A stretch of 64,000 bases of DNA from Climacteris rufus (GCA_013398175.1 VZRZ01003178.1:953868-1017867); one strand, 5' to 3'. Counted from the stretch's first letter, positions 50,231-63,211 are shown. Program-made: numbers and translations. Notes: generated by a model not told the origin, from the letters alone.

Positions 50231-53200
50231 GAGAATGCTGCCTTTTAGCTCCAGAGCTTTCCTCTAGGATAGTGTTTCTAATCCCTAGTGTTCTCCTGGG
50301 ATTGGAATCCTCTCTGGCTGTGTCATACCACCCCTTGGCTTCACTACTGCAATCCTCTTGGTATCCCATTCCCTATCAGTTCTTTCATTCCCCTGCCATA
50401 AGAAAGTCAGAGACATAGTCATTGGACAGAAAGGAGACTTGATTCACTAAACACAGAATGTCTTCAAATTAGTGATAAATGCACAGTTCCTGTAGAATAA
50501 CAAAAATTGCTGAGATAGCATGTGTCAGGATGAAGGTCAGGGATGGAGAGGGAATATTCACCCAGATCACTGTGTCTAGGGGGTACTATAGTTAAGTAGT
50601 ATAGACTGTTTACTCAAAGGATTTACCTTCATGTTTTTCTGCTTTATTTTTCCACTTTCTTTAGAGGACTCTCATTCATCCTGCTATCCTTTCCTCCCTT
50701 TTCAGCCGTGTACTGTTGATACCTGCCTTTTATGAGAGAGCATCTTTTAATGGCCAGTCACACCCTTAGAAAGATGAGGGAAAGAGAGGAGGTGAACTGA
50801 AAATGTGATGGTTTTTTCTTGTTGCTTTTGTCCTGGCAAACTTGTTCTGTTCTTACTTGCAAGGTGAAGCTCACTCCATCTTGGGAGAGTGAGAGAGGCC
50901 AGGAAAAATGCTGAAGTGAATGCTTACTGGGGATTCACTTCATTGTCTGAAGATGAGAGGTGTCTGCCCCTTTGACTGCGTTTTGCCTGTTAAATTGTTA
51001 ATGGAATGGGAATGAAGGTGGCTGAAAAAATTTTGAGACATTTTCTTCACGCAGAACTGCTTATTTACAATTTGAAGTCAGTCATTTAGCTTTAAGTGGC
51101 TACGGGTCATTAATTGCAAGCAGGTTCTCTACAGCACAGCTGCAGACTCCAAGTGGCCTCATGATGAGTTATTAAATAAGACTTTTCTCTTGATTCCCAA
51201 ATATGATTTTTAGCCTGAACTTAACTGAGAAATTTGATACTGAGAGTCCCATTGCTGCCTTTCACTTTCCTATCCAGAAAAGCTAATTTTGTAGTTAACT
51301 CAAGTATATGGTTCACTGTTGAAAATATGTTCTTGTTCTTGTTTGCGTAAAGTTATGCTTCTCAATGTTTGATTTTCTATTCTGTCCTGCTCCCATGTCT
51401 GTCTCTGATATTATTGTCTTGTCAAACCTGTCCCACCCAACACAGACACATTCAGTCATCTCTGCCCTGAAGCTCATTTACTCTCTTGCCTACTAAATTT
51501 GCATGATATTCCAGTGTTTTGTTTTGGGGGACATCCTAGAATTAGTACACAGCCTTGTGTCACAAGGCCATTCTCTAGATTCTGTCTCTTTGCTGAAGGC
51601 AGGAACATTTATATTTGAAAGCTTTTTATTTTTTCACCTGTGGCATTTGAATTGCAGTGCACCCTGTGGACTTTCCGGCTTTGTCAGCTTGACTGTTATT
51701 AAGCTGTAATCATTTATCATCATTGGCAATGATTTTATGTCTAGGTTTTTTTTAAGCAGATATAACAGAACATTTATTGGTAAACTGCTGTGAGCATGCA
51801 AAAATTAAGATATATAATTTATGGAGTCATATTTATGTAGTAGTGCTTTATGGTGGAAGGATGTGCTGAGGAGGTGTTTGAGATGACCATTTATTTTTAG
51901 ATGAGCCAGAAGTCTTTGTTTCCATCTCATTTCAGGCCCTGGCACAGAATGATTGAGGATCTGCAGAAACCCCAAAGCTTTTTCCCATCTAATGACAGAA
52001 AGAGTGTGTAAATAAAACTGACAAACATAAAAATGCAATAAACTACAACTGTTTCATAAATTTATAACCTGAAGGGGCAAAGTAATAAAAAAGCTATAAA
52101 TTCATGTCAGTCATGCGCCTTTATTAAGAGCTACTAAGCAATAATACACATAAGGGGCAGTGCAAGAATGAAAGTGCATGTGAATGCTTTCCATGAGCAT
52201 TGGCTGGAAGAGACTTGATAAACTGAGATAATTTGATTCTTGATGATATCTCTGTGTGTATTTGCACACACATGGGGGTTTAATATCTATGCAATAGCAT
52301 GTTTTTATAATAAGGAATAAAAAAAAGCAATATGTAATTTTAATTAATAAGGATAGATGGGTTAATTTCCAGATTACCTCAGGTGGGATTTTAAAGCCTC
52401 ACAACCTGACCTTTGGAGAGAGAACCTTCTTTCTTTCTTTTAGGTAACAGAGTAAAGGAGGGATTTTTTGCATGTTCTAGAATAGGCTGGAGTGATCTTT
52501 GAAGATGCCTATTTTCTTCCAGTGACAAATGAAGGAGAGTCTGGGCAGGTGGATTTGAGTAGAGATACAAGTTGCCCTAACTCTGGGCATCTGGGCTACT
52601 CTTGTGGTCAGGGGCATTCTGGTCAATGCCATTAATGGTGTTCAGGGAGCTGTTCAGCTGACCAGAGGCAGGATTAGGCTATGGTGAGCCCCACTGATTT
52701 CTAGACACCACTAATAGCATTGACATCAGAAGTTAGGTGACCTGAATCCCACCCTACATTTCTAAATGCTGATGGTATAGACCAGAAGTCAGAAGAAATA
52801 GTTGCAGTCTTTCTGTGTTGTATCCTGTAGCATTTGATAAAAGAAGGTAAAGTTTAGTCCAGAAATCTTCTGCAGTTCAGAAGTGTCAACAGTGCTTACA
52901 TGACCAGAGGAATACTTGGAGAGAGACCTTAGTGTAAATGCCTTGTTTGGACAGTCCCAGAAGGAATGTTTACACTCATTTTTACATCAGAGTCTTTAAG
53001 CTCATTTCCGCAGATCCACAAAACAGAAAAAACCAAAATAAAATGTGAAAGGGGATTCTGTGGGCTCTCCTGTCTGTACATTGCAGGGAAGCTGCTGATC
53101 ACAGATCTGTTTAACTAAATGTGTTTATTCCAAAGGATCTGAAATGCTTCCATAGCAGATATTTGGTTGGTGATAAGAAGGGACTGTAATGTTTCCTTTG

Positions 53201-56200
53201 GGGATAACTAGTGCAGAAAAAAAAGATTATTCGAGGTGGCATTCATTACTGATGGCATACTGCCCATGATTGGAAGTGGCTTGGGATACAAGCAATTGTG
53301 TATAAATAGCCTCAGATGTGCTATTGCATAGCAAAGCCTAATATAAATAAACAATCATTAAAAATTGCTAACATAAAACAAGGGAATAATCTTTGTTTTC
53401 TCTTGTACTCCTACCCAATTAGAATAGCTTTCTTGACAAGGCATTTGAGCTATTGAAGTGAGAGATGCTATTCCAGACATAACACTGGTTTTGTTACAAG
53501 GGACTGCTTACATGGAATTTAGGCAATTGAGATGGTAGTAAATACTTTGTTTGCTTGTACAAATATTATTAACAATCCATTAAAAAGAATCCATAAAAGA
53601 TTCAGAATGTGTTTTGCTCAGCTTTCTGATGGAGTTCTGTGAAAGAAGATGAGCTTTGTGATGTGAGGCTATTAGGGTGTGATTATTGCTCACAAGCCTG
53701 TTATTGATCGGGGGATCAATATTGAACATGGCAGAAATCCTTCCTATGTGAGCTGCTTATTGATGGAGCTGTTTAAAAACCACTTCTCGTTATATAAGCC
53801 TGCTGTGGTGTACAAGTTGGGTCATTTTCTCCATCCCCTTGAAAAGTTAAACCTCAGGAAACGAAATACTGCATGTAAGTCCTACTGCTTCCCAAAGCCT
53901 TTCTGTCCTTGCTCAGGATGGACTCAATTCCTGAGCAGGGCTTGAGCTTCTCAAGAAGAAAGTTGGGCATGCCAGGAATCAGCCTGAGAGCCCTGTGCTT
54001 TTTAGAGAGAGAGAATATTGGGCAGTAGCTTCCTGTGATTCAGGGTGTTTGTCTGTCCTCAGGTGTTGTCAGCACCTGGGCAGAAAGAGCAGGTTGCAGA
54101 CACAGTATTGGTGGGACTGAGGAAGGGAGCGCTGCAGTGCTGGTGTTCCCACTGACCCTCACCTCCAGCCCTCTCCTGTCAGCTGCTGGGTTGGAGAGCA
54201 GTGTTTGATAGTGACCCTGTAGTATGTATCTCCCTGACACTGTCACTGGCTGCTGAATCAACTTCAGAAAGCTGAATGGGAGCAGAGAACATGGCTTAGC
54301 TGCATTGCTACTGGAGAAATTGGAGAAGACTTGTTCTGTTGTGTAGGCCATATGTTTGCAGAGGTCTCCATCAGGAAAATTAGCCATAATCACAGTGGAA
54401 TACGTTAGCACAATTTGGGACCTGAGAAAGGATGCTCAAAATCAGCCTCAGTATATAAAAAGCCAAACATGTTGGGAAATACTATCTGCCCTCAAATCCA
54501 GGACTGAAACCAGAGACTCTTTTTATGACCTGACTCAACTTCCAGAACTTACCTTCTGCCACTGGGCACTGTGGGAGATTCTTTGTTCAGAATATTTAAT
54601 CAAATATTGGTTTTTACAATAAAGATTCTCATTTTTTGAAAGCTTTTGTGGGGGAGGGCATCACCTTTGGCTGTTGTGTGGTTGAGGTTTTTTTTACAGT
54701 ATCAGCACTTTTTGTTTCTAAATTCACAACTAATTTTGCATTTCAACTATATTATCTATGTTCACTATGGATGTTTCTATAGCAACTAGTCTTGTTTTAT
54801 CTACATACCTCTACGGATGGATTAAACATGCAGTATAAAATTGTTTTTCATTTTATTTTTCTGCAGATTGTGCTTGTTACAACATGTTTTAAAAATTTTC
54901 AAGGAATATGAAATAGAATGACCATCTCTGTCGTCTTTGTATTCTGTAAGAAGCCTGTTTGTTTATTTTTGTTTTTTATGTGACTCATATCATCTTAATA
55001 TTTCACTACTGTTTACTTTAAGCCCATCCAGTACCTCTAGGGGAGAGAAAAGCACTAAAGATACCAGATAATCTGGACTTTAGTTAATGCAGGAAATCTG
55101 CTAAACCAAAGAACTGAGCTATTGCCTCTGGAGTCATTGTTTGAGGCTTATTATCCTCAGTTTCTCCCAGCATCTTACCAAATGGTTCAGGTAAAATTCT
55201 CCATCAGCAATCTCCTTTACAGAAATCACGGGTTTTGTGTTGTATAAAACCCCAGCCCTCACAATTTTATTTGCTTCTTTTGCTTTCAGTATTTAGTGCT
55301 GTGTGACAACAGGTGACTAAAATTTTATCTAGAGCTCCAAATTTGGTCTCTTCCCAGTTTATGTTACAAAGTAATTTTAAAAGTTGTTTATTGCTACAGG
55401 GATGGAACAGAACAGAGACTCCTGGTCACACCCACTTTTCTTCCACTGCTGTTTCTTTGTTAAAAGATTATCTTCACTTGATGGATTCTGATTCCAGACC
55501 TCATGCATGTATTCCTCATTACAACTGTATCTATTTCATTACAGTAATCCCAGGTGGATTTAGAAATTACATTTGAGGAGTAGATGAAAAAGCTTTAACA
55601 CTTTCGGTTTGACAGCAGTTAAAGCTAGAGCTTGAAAAGAGTAGTGGTAGTGCATTCACCCTTTTGCTTTTCCAGCTTGTGTGTTTGCTCTGTTTCAGTA
55701 CGTTGTCCTTAACTCACTGCTTTCTTCATAATCCTTAATTTGAATTATAGTTTAGGCAAGTTGCCAAATTAGATGCTTGTGACACTGATAATCACCATTT
55801 TTTAGGATTCTTTGGTTGTGTTTCATCTTTTATCAGCATTGGTGCCTTAATAGGTCATTCTCACCTGTTCTATTTCTGCAAGTTTTTGCATCCTCAGTGA
55901 TAGAGGTTTGCAGCACAGGGCAATTCAGTGCTCTACAGAAGGGCCTAATTAAGGTCAGTGGCAGTTGAGCATGTGCTTTTATTACTTTGCTGAATAAGGA
56001 TGAGATTGAGCACACATTTAAGTGTTTCGGTGAATTTTGAGCCCGGGAAAGGAAACCATCACTTTTTAAGATGGGTGTATTAACTCATTAATGTTGTAGT
56101 TCTAGTCTTCTGTAACTGTAGTTGATAGATAACTATGATTTGGAGGAGCAAGTGTGTAGGAGAATGCTACTCATAAAACAGCAGGGATTAACTGAATGAC

Positions 56201-57799
56201 TCTTTATTCACTTTTCCATTAGTGGGATGTCAGCATGATATTCTGTCTGTTGATGTCTTCAATTGTCCCCAGATTTACTTTAGTTGTATGAGACTGCAGT
56301 TTAGTGGTGGAACTCAACTGAGAAAGAATAATGAATTTCTTAAGGCTTAAGTTCCTGAGGCTCAATCCTTACCAGGATAACTGAAAAACCAGCACTTTGA
56401 ATGTTTCCATTATTGACACTATGAAAAGGAATGTCCTTCTTGTGATATTTCTCTGCCCACACAATCTACAAATGGGACTTCAAGCTCTTTCTAGGCTTGA
56501 TAAAATCACTTGGTATTTGTCAGGTTCACAAACTGGGTGGAATATCCTAAAACAAAGCCTGTTTGTAGGAGAGAAGGATCTAAAGGGAAGGAAGACAACA
56601 ACGTGAGCTATTGCTATGTGTTTCTTCTGACCTTTAACGAGACTACAGTGGAGTTAGAGGGCAGTGAGGGAATGCATGTCATGCTGGCAGGCAGAACACA
56701 GGTTGGGATTGTAGCACTCAGCTACCTGTGTTCATGGAACAGTTGCTTGCCTGTCATGCAAGATACCAAGTTCAGGCTCATGGAAGATGGTACATCACAT
56801 CTACTTTGAAATTATGTTGATTGCTACACACTGTGTTGCACTACTGCCAAGACACTGGCTTGTAAAGGAGAGGCAGACAGGATGTTAGTTCAGGAGAAAA
56901 TGTCTAGTGTGATATCCAGGCTGGAGCCTTGGCTGCTGTTGCTCAGGGTGGTGACCCATCAGTCATGCTGTTGACACCAGCTGGGGATGTAGGCCTGCAG
57001 CTCTTGAAGGTGTTTGGCTGCTGCTTCTTTACCTAATGGCTCATATTGCAAGGTGAGATTTATGTATTCAAAACTAATTTTTAAGGAAAGTGAGAAGAAT
57101 ATGGGATGGCAGGGTCAAACAACTAGTTTCATAGAGCTTTTAAATTTTTACTGCTTATATGTAGAGCTGAAAAGATGGGCATTTGTAATGCTTTGTGCTT
57201 TACTAAGTTATGCTCTTCCCTTTCCTGAGAGAGGAGAAGCTGTATAGGACCTGCATGCTGACAGGAAAAGAAATACAGCATTTATAGGCCCAATGGATCT
57301 GAGGGAAATAAGGAGATTTTTGAATTTGTTTCTAAATTTGATAAATTTGATGAATGAAACATATCTTTAAATTTTGGGTTGAAATAAGCTATGTATTCAT
57401 TGATACAAACCAAGGATGTGTTTTGTAAGTAGGGAGCAACAGGGATTTAGCTCCTGGATTGGTGTCTATACCTATAACCCTGTCTCTGAAAGCAGGTTGT
57501 GGCCAAGTCAAACAAACAAGCGAAAAATAAGTCAAATTTAAACTTTAAGTGAACATTCAAACTACCAGGGGAAGAGGAGGAAGTAAGGAGAACATACGAA
57601 TGCCCATAATGTGGAAAAGGTTTTATCTAGCCAAGTACCCAATTTTTGGCCATGATTGCTCAGGGCTACTTAAAAAAAATATAAGAAAAAAGGGGACAAG
57701 ACAGGACATTTTTATCAGCTGCTCCAATTAATAGTTTAAGGTCTTCCCCTGCAAGGGCTGCAAGTAAAATACCGTTTATAAGAAATGCTGGGTTACCTT

Positions 57800-58110
57800 G
57801 CCCTCATTTAATTCGTGTAATCCCTTTTTGAACCTTCATCTATTTCAACAGCCACAAAACTCTGTGCTGATGAATTTCAGAATTTAATTAAATGTTTCGT
57901 GAAAAAGTACTCGCCTTCATTGGTTTTCAACCTGCCAACCAAATAACTTCTAGCTTTTTTAATCTTAAGAGAAATTAATAATAATGATCCTCCATTCACC
58001 TTTTCCATCCTATGTTGGTGTTTAGGGACTGCTACTGTTCCAGTCTCTTCACTCCCAGGTGTGTGGTCCCTACTAACTAATCTTTTTTCAAGTGTTTTTT
58101 CTTCCTCGTT
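57800..58110 (-). mobile_element. Ancient CR1/L3-type LINE relic
   Basis: The plus strand follows the reverse-complement layout of old amniote CR1 (L3-like) copies: CTTTTTGAACCTTCATCTAT, ATTTCAACAGCCACA, a TGTTTCGTGAAAAAGTACTC block, CAACCTGCC, ACCTTTTCCATCC, then TCTTTTTTCAAGTG. No frame survives. Divergence is strong, so the insertion is probably older than the sharper copies at 15.55, 22.98, 35.4 and 41.06 kb. Confidence 0.65.
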
Positions 58111-61100
58111 CTTTTTAAATTCTTGCTTAAAGGACACAGCTCAGATTGTGTCTATTTTGGATGGGGTTTGCACATATCCTTTAGTTTTGCACTGCAGAGC
58201 TCTAGAGCTTCAATAGTCTAAGGGTAGAAATGTGCTTCTGTCATCCCCTATTTGTTAAATTTCAGACCTCTGGCTAATGAAAGAAATGCAGCTTTTGCTA
58301 CACTGGGGTGGCAGTGCTAGTTAAAGTCACATGAGCTCTGCCGAGGTGGTGATCCATGTGGGGGGACACCACCTGCAAATTCAGTTGTCCTACACACTGG
58401 TCATGGTGAGAGATGGATGTCAGTACTCTAGTGGCCGTGAATTACCTGCTTGAACATGTTTTCCAGAAGTGGCCAGTGTGTTTGAAGGTGTTTTCCACAA
58501 GTGGCCACTCCTGCTTCCTAGACAGGCAGCAGCTGCACGGACAGGTCGTTTGCAGGTGTTTGTGTGAAGCGCTGTGGTCTCTGCAGTTGCACACGTGCTC
58601 CTGCTTTGTCCGTGTAAGATTCTTGATTCATTTGATATTGTCAATACACATATGTATTCTATTTCCACCTCCCCTCTGTGTCTAGCTGAAAGCAACAGCA
58701 ATTTAAGTATGCCTAATATTACAAGAACATTTGCTAGATACTGTTCATATTGCTACTATTGATACTTAGATGTTGATTTTTTCATTGTATACTTTTAACT
58801 CCGTACTTAGCGGGGGAAGAATATTCAGGCAAGTGGGATTGAGAAAGCCCTTCTAGTTTAAATATGAAGGGACTGGGGGAGAAAAATCCTCCAAGGGAGT
58901 TAGTTAAACTGCAAAACAACTGGTCGTATCTTCTACTTGGCTTCTGTTATCAGTGTATTTCTTAACACACAAGGAATTATTTTTTAGCTAAAAGAGGAAG
59001 TACAATGAGTAGATCCTAATCAGATACAATATGAAAAGCCTCAATTAGATGCATTTTCCATGTAATAACACCAATAAAAAACCCACTTAAAGACACTTGC
59101 CCATTATCATGAACAATGAGTCAATTTCTCCTGCAGTATTCTAAGTGTGTAGCTGTAACTTCAGAATAATTTTCTCCACCAACAGGCATATATCCAGGGC
59201 TGTTTGGGATTACTTTGATTATCATACTGTAAGATCAATTCTAAATGCAGGCACCGAAGCCTGAATAATTTATTTTCTAACCCATTAGAACAATTTGGAG
59301 GATCTAATTCCTTAGGCAGCTTTTTTTTGCCAAGAGAGCAAGTGCACATGTCTGTGTATCTCTTGGGGAAGAAGAGACAGATAATCTCTGCTTTTAGAGA
59401 AAGACACCTGCTGTACTGCTTGACTCTGCTCTATAAATGTCTACAAGCAATTTGTCCTGAGCAGAATAATCTGCTACTTCCATAGCCGATTGCAAAGTCC
59501 AGGGCTTGCAAAGAACCCACTACTCATGTCTTTTACTCACAATTTTGCAACTCAGGCACAGACTAAACAACCTGCTCAAGATTTACACTGAGGTGTTCCC
59601 TGGAGCAAACAACTCAGATCTCCTTCTGGTGTCCCACTGTTTTGGCCTTAGAATAAAAGATTATGCAACATTTATTGGCAAAAAAAAATATTAGAGGGAA
59701 CTGCATTTTGTTTCAGGTTTTTCCATGAGCTGCCTTGCTTGCAAGAGAGTGGGTTATCATGAAAAATTAGGCAAATAATGTGTTAAACATTTCACAGGGG
59801 AATTTTTTAAAATTCTGTCATCAGTAGCCTGGCGTCTTTGAGGGGGATTTTTTTTTTAATTTAAAGTCAACTCTGCACTCATCAAATGGAGTTAATACAG
59901 ACTCTCATTTGGCTGCCAATAGATCAGATTTAAGCTGTAGACTTCTTGCTTATCTTTTTGTCTTAATGTTTTCTCTTTTAACCATGACAGCATCACTGTT
60001 TGCATGAAAGCCTCCAAACTGTCAAGAGTAGCCCTGTTAATGGTTTTGTTTAATTTCACATCTCAACAAGCCCTGAAAACTGTCAAAACTTATCATTTCC
60101 TCTCTGTACTTCCAACTCTTTGACACAAAAAAGAGGACTGGGGGTTGGGGATGGGGTAAGGAGAGAAAAAGTGGAAGAAATGGAACATAATAAATAACTA
60201 TTTAAAATTATCCATGCCTTAAATATCAAGAGGAAGAAGTGAAAAGAAACGTGCAGCAACTACAACAGTTTTCTCTGGGCTCTGATCCAGAATAAATAAA
60301 TGTGATCCCTCTAATCCCTGGGTCTTTGACTGGGAATTATGTTGCTGTTCAGTTCAGAATGGAGAGGGGAAGGGGCACAGAGCAAGCTTTTTGAATGTCA
60401 TAGGGTAGAAAACATTTGACTATTGTTGTAAAGGCTCCTGTGGCTGCCTTGGTGGGTCTTGGTTCCCTGAAACATTTCCTTAACCAGGTGCTTGAGTGTT
60501 AAAAGGCCATTGGATGGAAACTTAGAGGTGTTCTTTGCTCCTTGGGGAGAAGGGACTTTAAAGAGCAGTTCAGGCTAAAGTTAGGACAGCCTCTGTTTCC
60601 CAGGTGTGCCTGGTGTGGCAACTGAGTAAATTTATTCAGGGACAATGAGGGAATATTCTGATGTGGGAAAAGGAACAGGGATGACCTAAGGTGGAGCAGT
60701 CTCCAGTAATGTATTCTGACATTGTGAAATCCAGTTTGAGCCAGATGGTTTAATGTTCAAAGGATCCCTTTGTGCGTTTCAAGGTTTGGTTAATCAGCCT
60801 AAGGAAGAGCTGTGAGTTATCTCTTCAAAAATATGAAGATAATGAGCTGCTGGAGAGCAAAGCATCCATAAATAAAGGTCAGTGTAGTGAGATAGTCCTG
60901 CTGACCCGCTGACCTGAAATATTCATCCCTGATATAAATGGCTGCAGCCACAGTTGTGGCATTTTGCATGAACTGTGTCCTGGTTTTGTAGTGTTTTGTG
61001 CTACTGGTGAATTGCCAGTTTCCACAAACAAGAATGACTTTGGAGTCAGAAGATGCTGAATTCAAATGTCCAGGCAATGATGTCTCAAGCATTATGCATT

Positions 61101-62980
61101 GTACATCATAAAGGATTTAGTGAGTGAGGGAGGAGCAGGCAAGAAGGTCTTGCCTTTACAGCATCCTCAGTGATGGGTTAACCCCCTCCATAATACAAGT
61201 GATAGCTGTAGGTGTTGGTATCACTCAAAGCAGTGTAGCAGACGGGGAGCGTGAAAGGTGATGAAATAAGCTGCCTCTTATTGGTGCTGTTGAATTACTT
61301 CAGAGCAAAGAACTGAAAATAAGAGCTAAATGTATTTCAAGGTCATGCCTCTGCTGCTCTTGGGCATCCGCCTTCATTAGGCTTAATTGGGCTGTTTGTG
61401 CGGCCTCCCTGTGCCTGCGGCTCTGAGGCTGATTTAGGGGCATGACATCCACCAGGCTGTGGAGGCAGAAGTGCAGTTCTGCTTTCTGTCCCATTCCTTG
61501 GCCAATTTAGTGCTGTTCCTGACTGTATTTCAGCACTCTGACCAGTTTGGTTTTAGCTTGGGTGTCTGCCACCTCTCCTTCAATGCTGTTCTGTAGCCCA
61601 GTAGACCTTCAAAATTTCATTCTCACTTTAGGGAATTTATTCCTAATTTGATTCCATTTTTTTTCCTGGGCCATGTTTATATCCCATCAGTTAGCCTGAG
61701 TTATTTTTTATGGGTTAGGTGTTCTTTAGATGTTCTTCCCCTTCCTCTCCCTTGGTTCCTCTTCAGTCATTTTGGATGATGTTAAAGGTCATGGTCTGTA
61801 AGTGGGCATAGAGGGGAGGTATTTCCAGTGTGTATGGTCAGGGCATGGACTGTCCCTCCATGGCACTTGTAGAGAGAACTTGTGAAAGGTTGAATATGGG
61901 GTGCCTGTGATATGAAAATGTCCTGGAGTTTGCATCCTCTCAGTGGAGACACACAGGTTAGTGCAGCTGAGGTACATTGCAGTGAGGCAGAAGTTGGTTC
62001 CTTAGCTCTGAACAAAATAGACTGGTTTGCAGCTGGGATGAGGAGACCTGCCTTAAAACACACCTGCATTTATTGTCCTTTATTTGGGGAGGAATTCAAT
62101 GGCATTCAGAGACAACCTCAGTAATTAGTGTAAGAAATTGCTTTGGCTTTTATGTTTGTCTTCTGTGTTTCATTTCTGGGGTTTAGCTCTGCCACAGGAT
62201 TAGCTCTATCTTTTTCCTTCCCTGGTTCATGAGCTGCCTTATGTTCATCCACTTTGTGCAGGTATTTAATGGATATGTTCCTGCATATGTCTGGCTCACT
62301 ACTCTGTGAACACAATTTCTTTCCTAGCCTTTAATTGATTTGGATAATAAAGTGCAATTATAAACTCAATAAAAATTGGTTATTTTAAAGGGAGAGCAAG
62401 AAAGAAAGAAACCTAAGTAATGCTGTGCTGTGTGACTAGATAATAATGCAAAATCCCCTTTGCTTTATGCTCTGAATGCTCTCTTGCATCCAAGGGAGGC
62501 TTGACCTGAGACAGGAACTAAGAAGTATGAAGTGCCCTACCAGGGGAATGCTCTGGCAAGATTTGTTTATGGCATGTGTCAGGGATGAGAGACAGTGTAT
62601 TGGGATGGGAAGAACAGAGTCAAAAGTGCTTTAGCCATTCTGGGCAGCTCTCTAAGGTACCTAAATAGGACATGGACTTTTTCAATCCCTTTGAGAACTG
62701 AATCTTTGGGAATTTATCCTTTACTTGATTTCTGCTTCTTCACTAGCGACGAAAAACATGGTATCTGAGGTTGTATCTTGGATTTAGGAAATCTGTGTCT
62801 TCTTGAGTGTTGCATCTTATTGATGACTTCTCTAATATTTTTTGTTTCTCCTGTGTTTTTCCTACTGAAAGTGCCATAGGGAGAGATAATTTCTTATTAG
62901 GTGTGACTGCTGGGTTACTCCAGCAGAGCTGTTCTACCACTGCCATATTGACATGGATTCATATGTGGGGTTGCTTGCAT
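58111..62980 (+). other. Intron-like DNA leading to the tetraspanin exon
   Basis: No gene or interspersed repeat recognised. Contains a near-perfect 19-nt direct repeat (58457-58507), a G-rich run with only three G-tracts at 60140-60156, and a block at 61300-61500 with three clustered CpGs and a TCAAGGTCA nuclear-receptor-type half site at 61337-61345. Confidence 0.5.
58457..58507 (+). repeat. Two 19-nt direct repeat units
   Basis: Units at 58457-58475 and 58489-58507 (TGTTTTCCAGAAGTGGCCA and the same with one G-to-C change) are 32 bp apart start to start, with a 13-nt spacer. Directly visible. Too short to be a known repeat; each unit carries a TGGCCA palindrome. Confidence 0.85.
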
Positions 62981-63019
62981 ACAATAACTGAGTTTCTTTG
63001 TTTCTCTTTGTTTTCCCAG
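62981..63019 (+). promoter_or_regulatory. 3' splice site (branch region, pyrimidine tract, AG) of the tetraspanin exon
   Basis: A branch-point-like ATAACTGA lies about 30 nt before the exon, followed by a T/C-rich tract from about 62992 and the acceptor TTTTCCCAG ending at 63019. The spacing is normal for vertebrate introns. This fixes the exon start at 63020, where the tetraspanin homology begins. Confidence 0.88.
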
Positions 63020-63211
63020 TTGGGAGGCTGTGGAATCCTTGGCGTAGGCATCTGGCTGGCTGTTACCCAAGGGAACTTTGCCACCCTCTCCTCTTCTTTC
63101 CCGTCCCTGTCAGCTGCCAACCTACTGATTGTCACGGGGACATTTGTCATGATCATTGGCTTCGTGGGCTGCATAGGTGCCATCAAAGAAAACAAGTGCC
63201 TCCTGCTGAGT
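63020..63211 (+). CDS. TSPAN4: Internal coding exon of a tetraspanin, most likely TSPAN4 (partial gene)
   Basis: Tetraspanins are four-pass membrane proteins that organise partner receptors in plasma-membrane microdomains; TSPAN4 is also associated with migrasomes. Seen here: 64 uninterrupted codons beginning Leu-Gly-Gly-Cys-Gly, the end of TM1; then GVGIWL, a polar small extracellular loop (TQGNFATLSSSFPSLSAAN), a hydrophobic TM2 (about residues 35-52), and the family inner-loop signature GCIGAIKENKCLLLS with two juxtamembrane cysteines, typical palmitoylation sites. The exon follows a pyrimidine-rich acceptor ending CAG and is followed by GTGAGT; 192 nt, phase 0 at both ends. From memory of the human proteins I count about 8 differences from TSPAN4 and about 14 from TSPAN9, so TSPAN4 is preferred. 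Frame reading upstream of 63020 is intron. The start codon/TM1 exon, TM3, the large extracellular loop and TM4 are not seen in the window. High confidence in tetraspanin, somewhat less in the paralogue. Confidence 0.93.

Larger units (their letters stand above)
41281..57799 (+). other. Intron-like DNA with several motif-dense blocks
   Basis: No coding exon or interspersed repeat recognised over 16 kb. Notable patches: 43990-44330 and 49855-50230 (AT-rich with balanced TAAT/GATA/TATC motifs), pyrimidine tract with acceptor-like end at 45054-45097, and 51060-51190. The 143-codon minus-strand frame at 41515-41946 begins beyond a CR1 copy and matches no family I know. Confidence 0.5.

Noticed and set aside
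54040..54411. 123-codon minus-strand frame
   Set aside because: No family resemblance or supporting splice/promoter signals.
60140..60156. G-rich run considered as a quadruplex
   Set aside because: Only three runs of at least three G are present within the normal loop limits.
62807..63019. Upstream part of the open frame that contains the tetraspanin exon
   Set aside because: The homology starts exactly after a strong acceptor at 63019; the preceding residues are intron read-through and cannot be the tetraspanin N-terminus.
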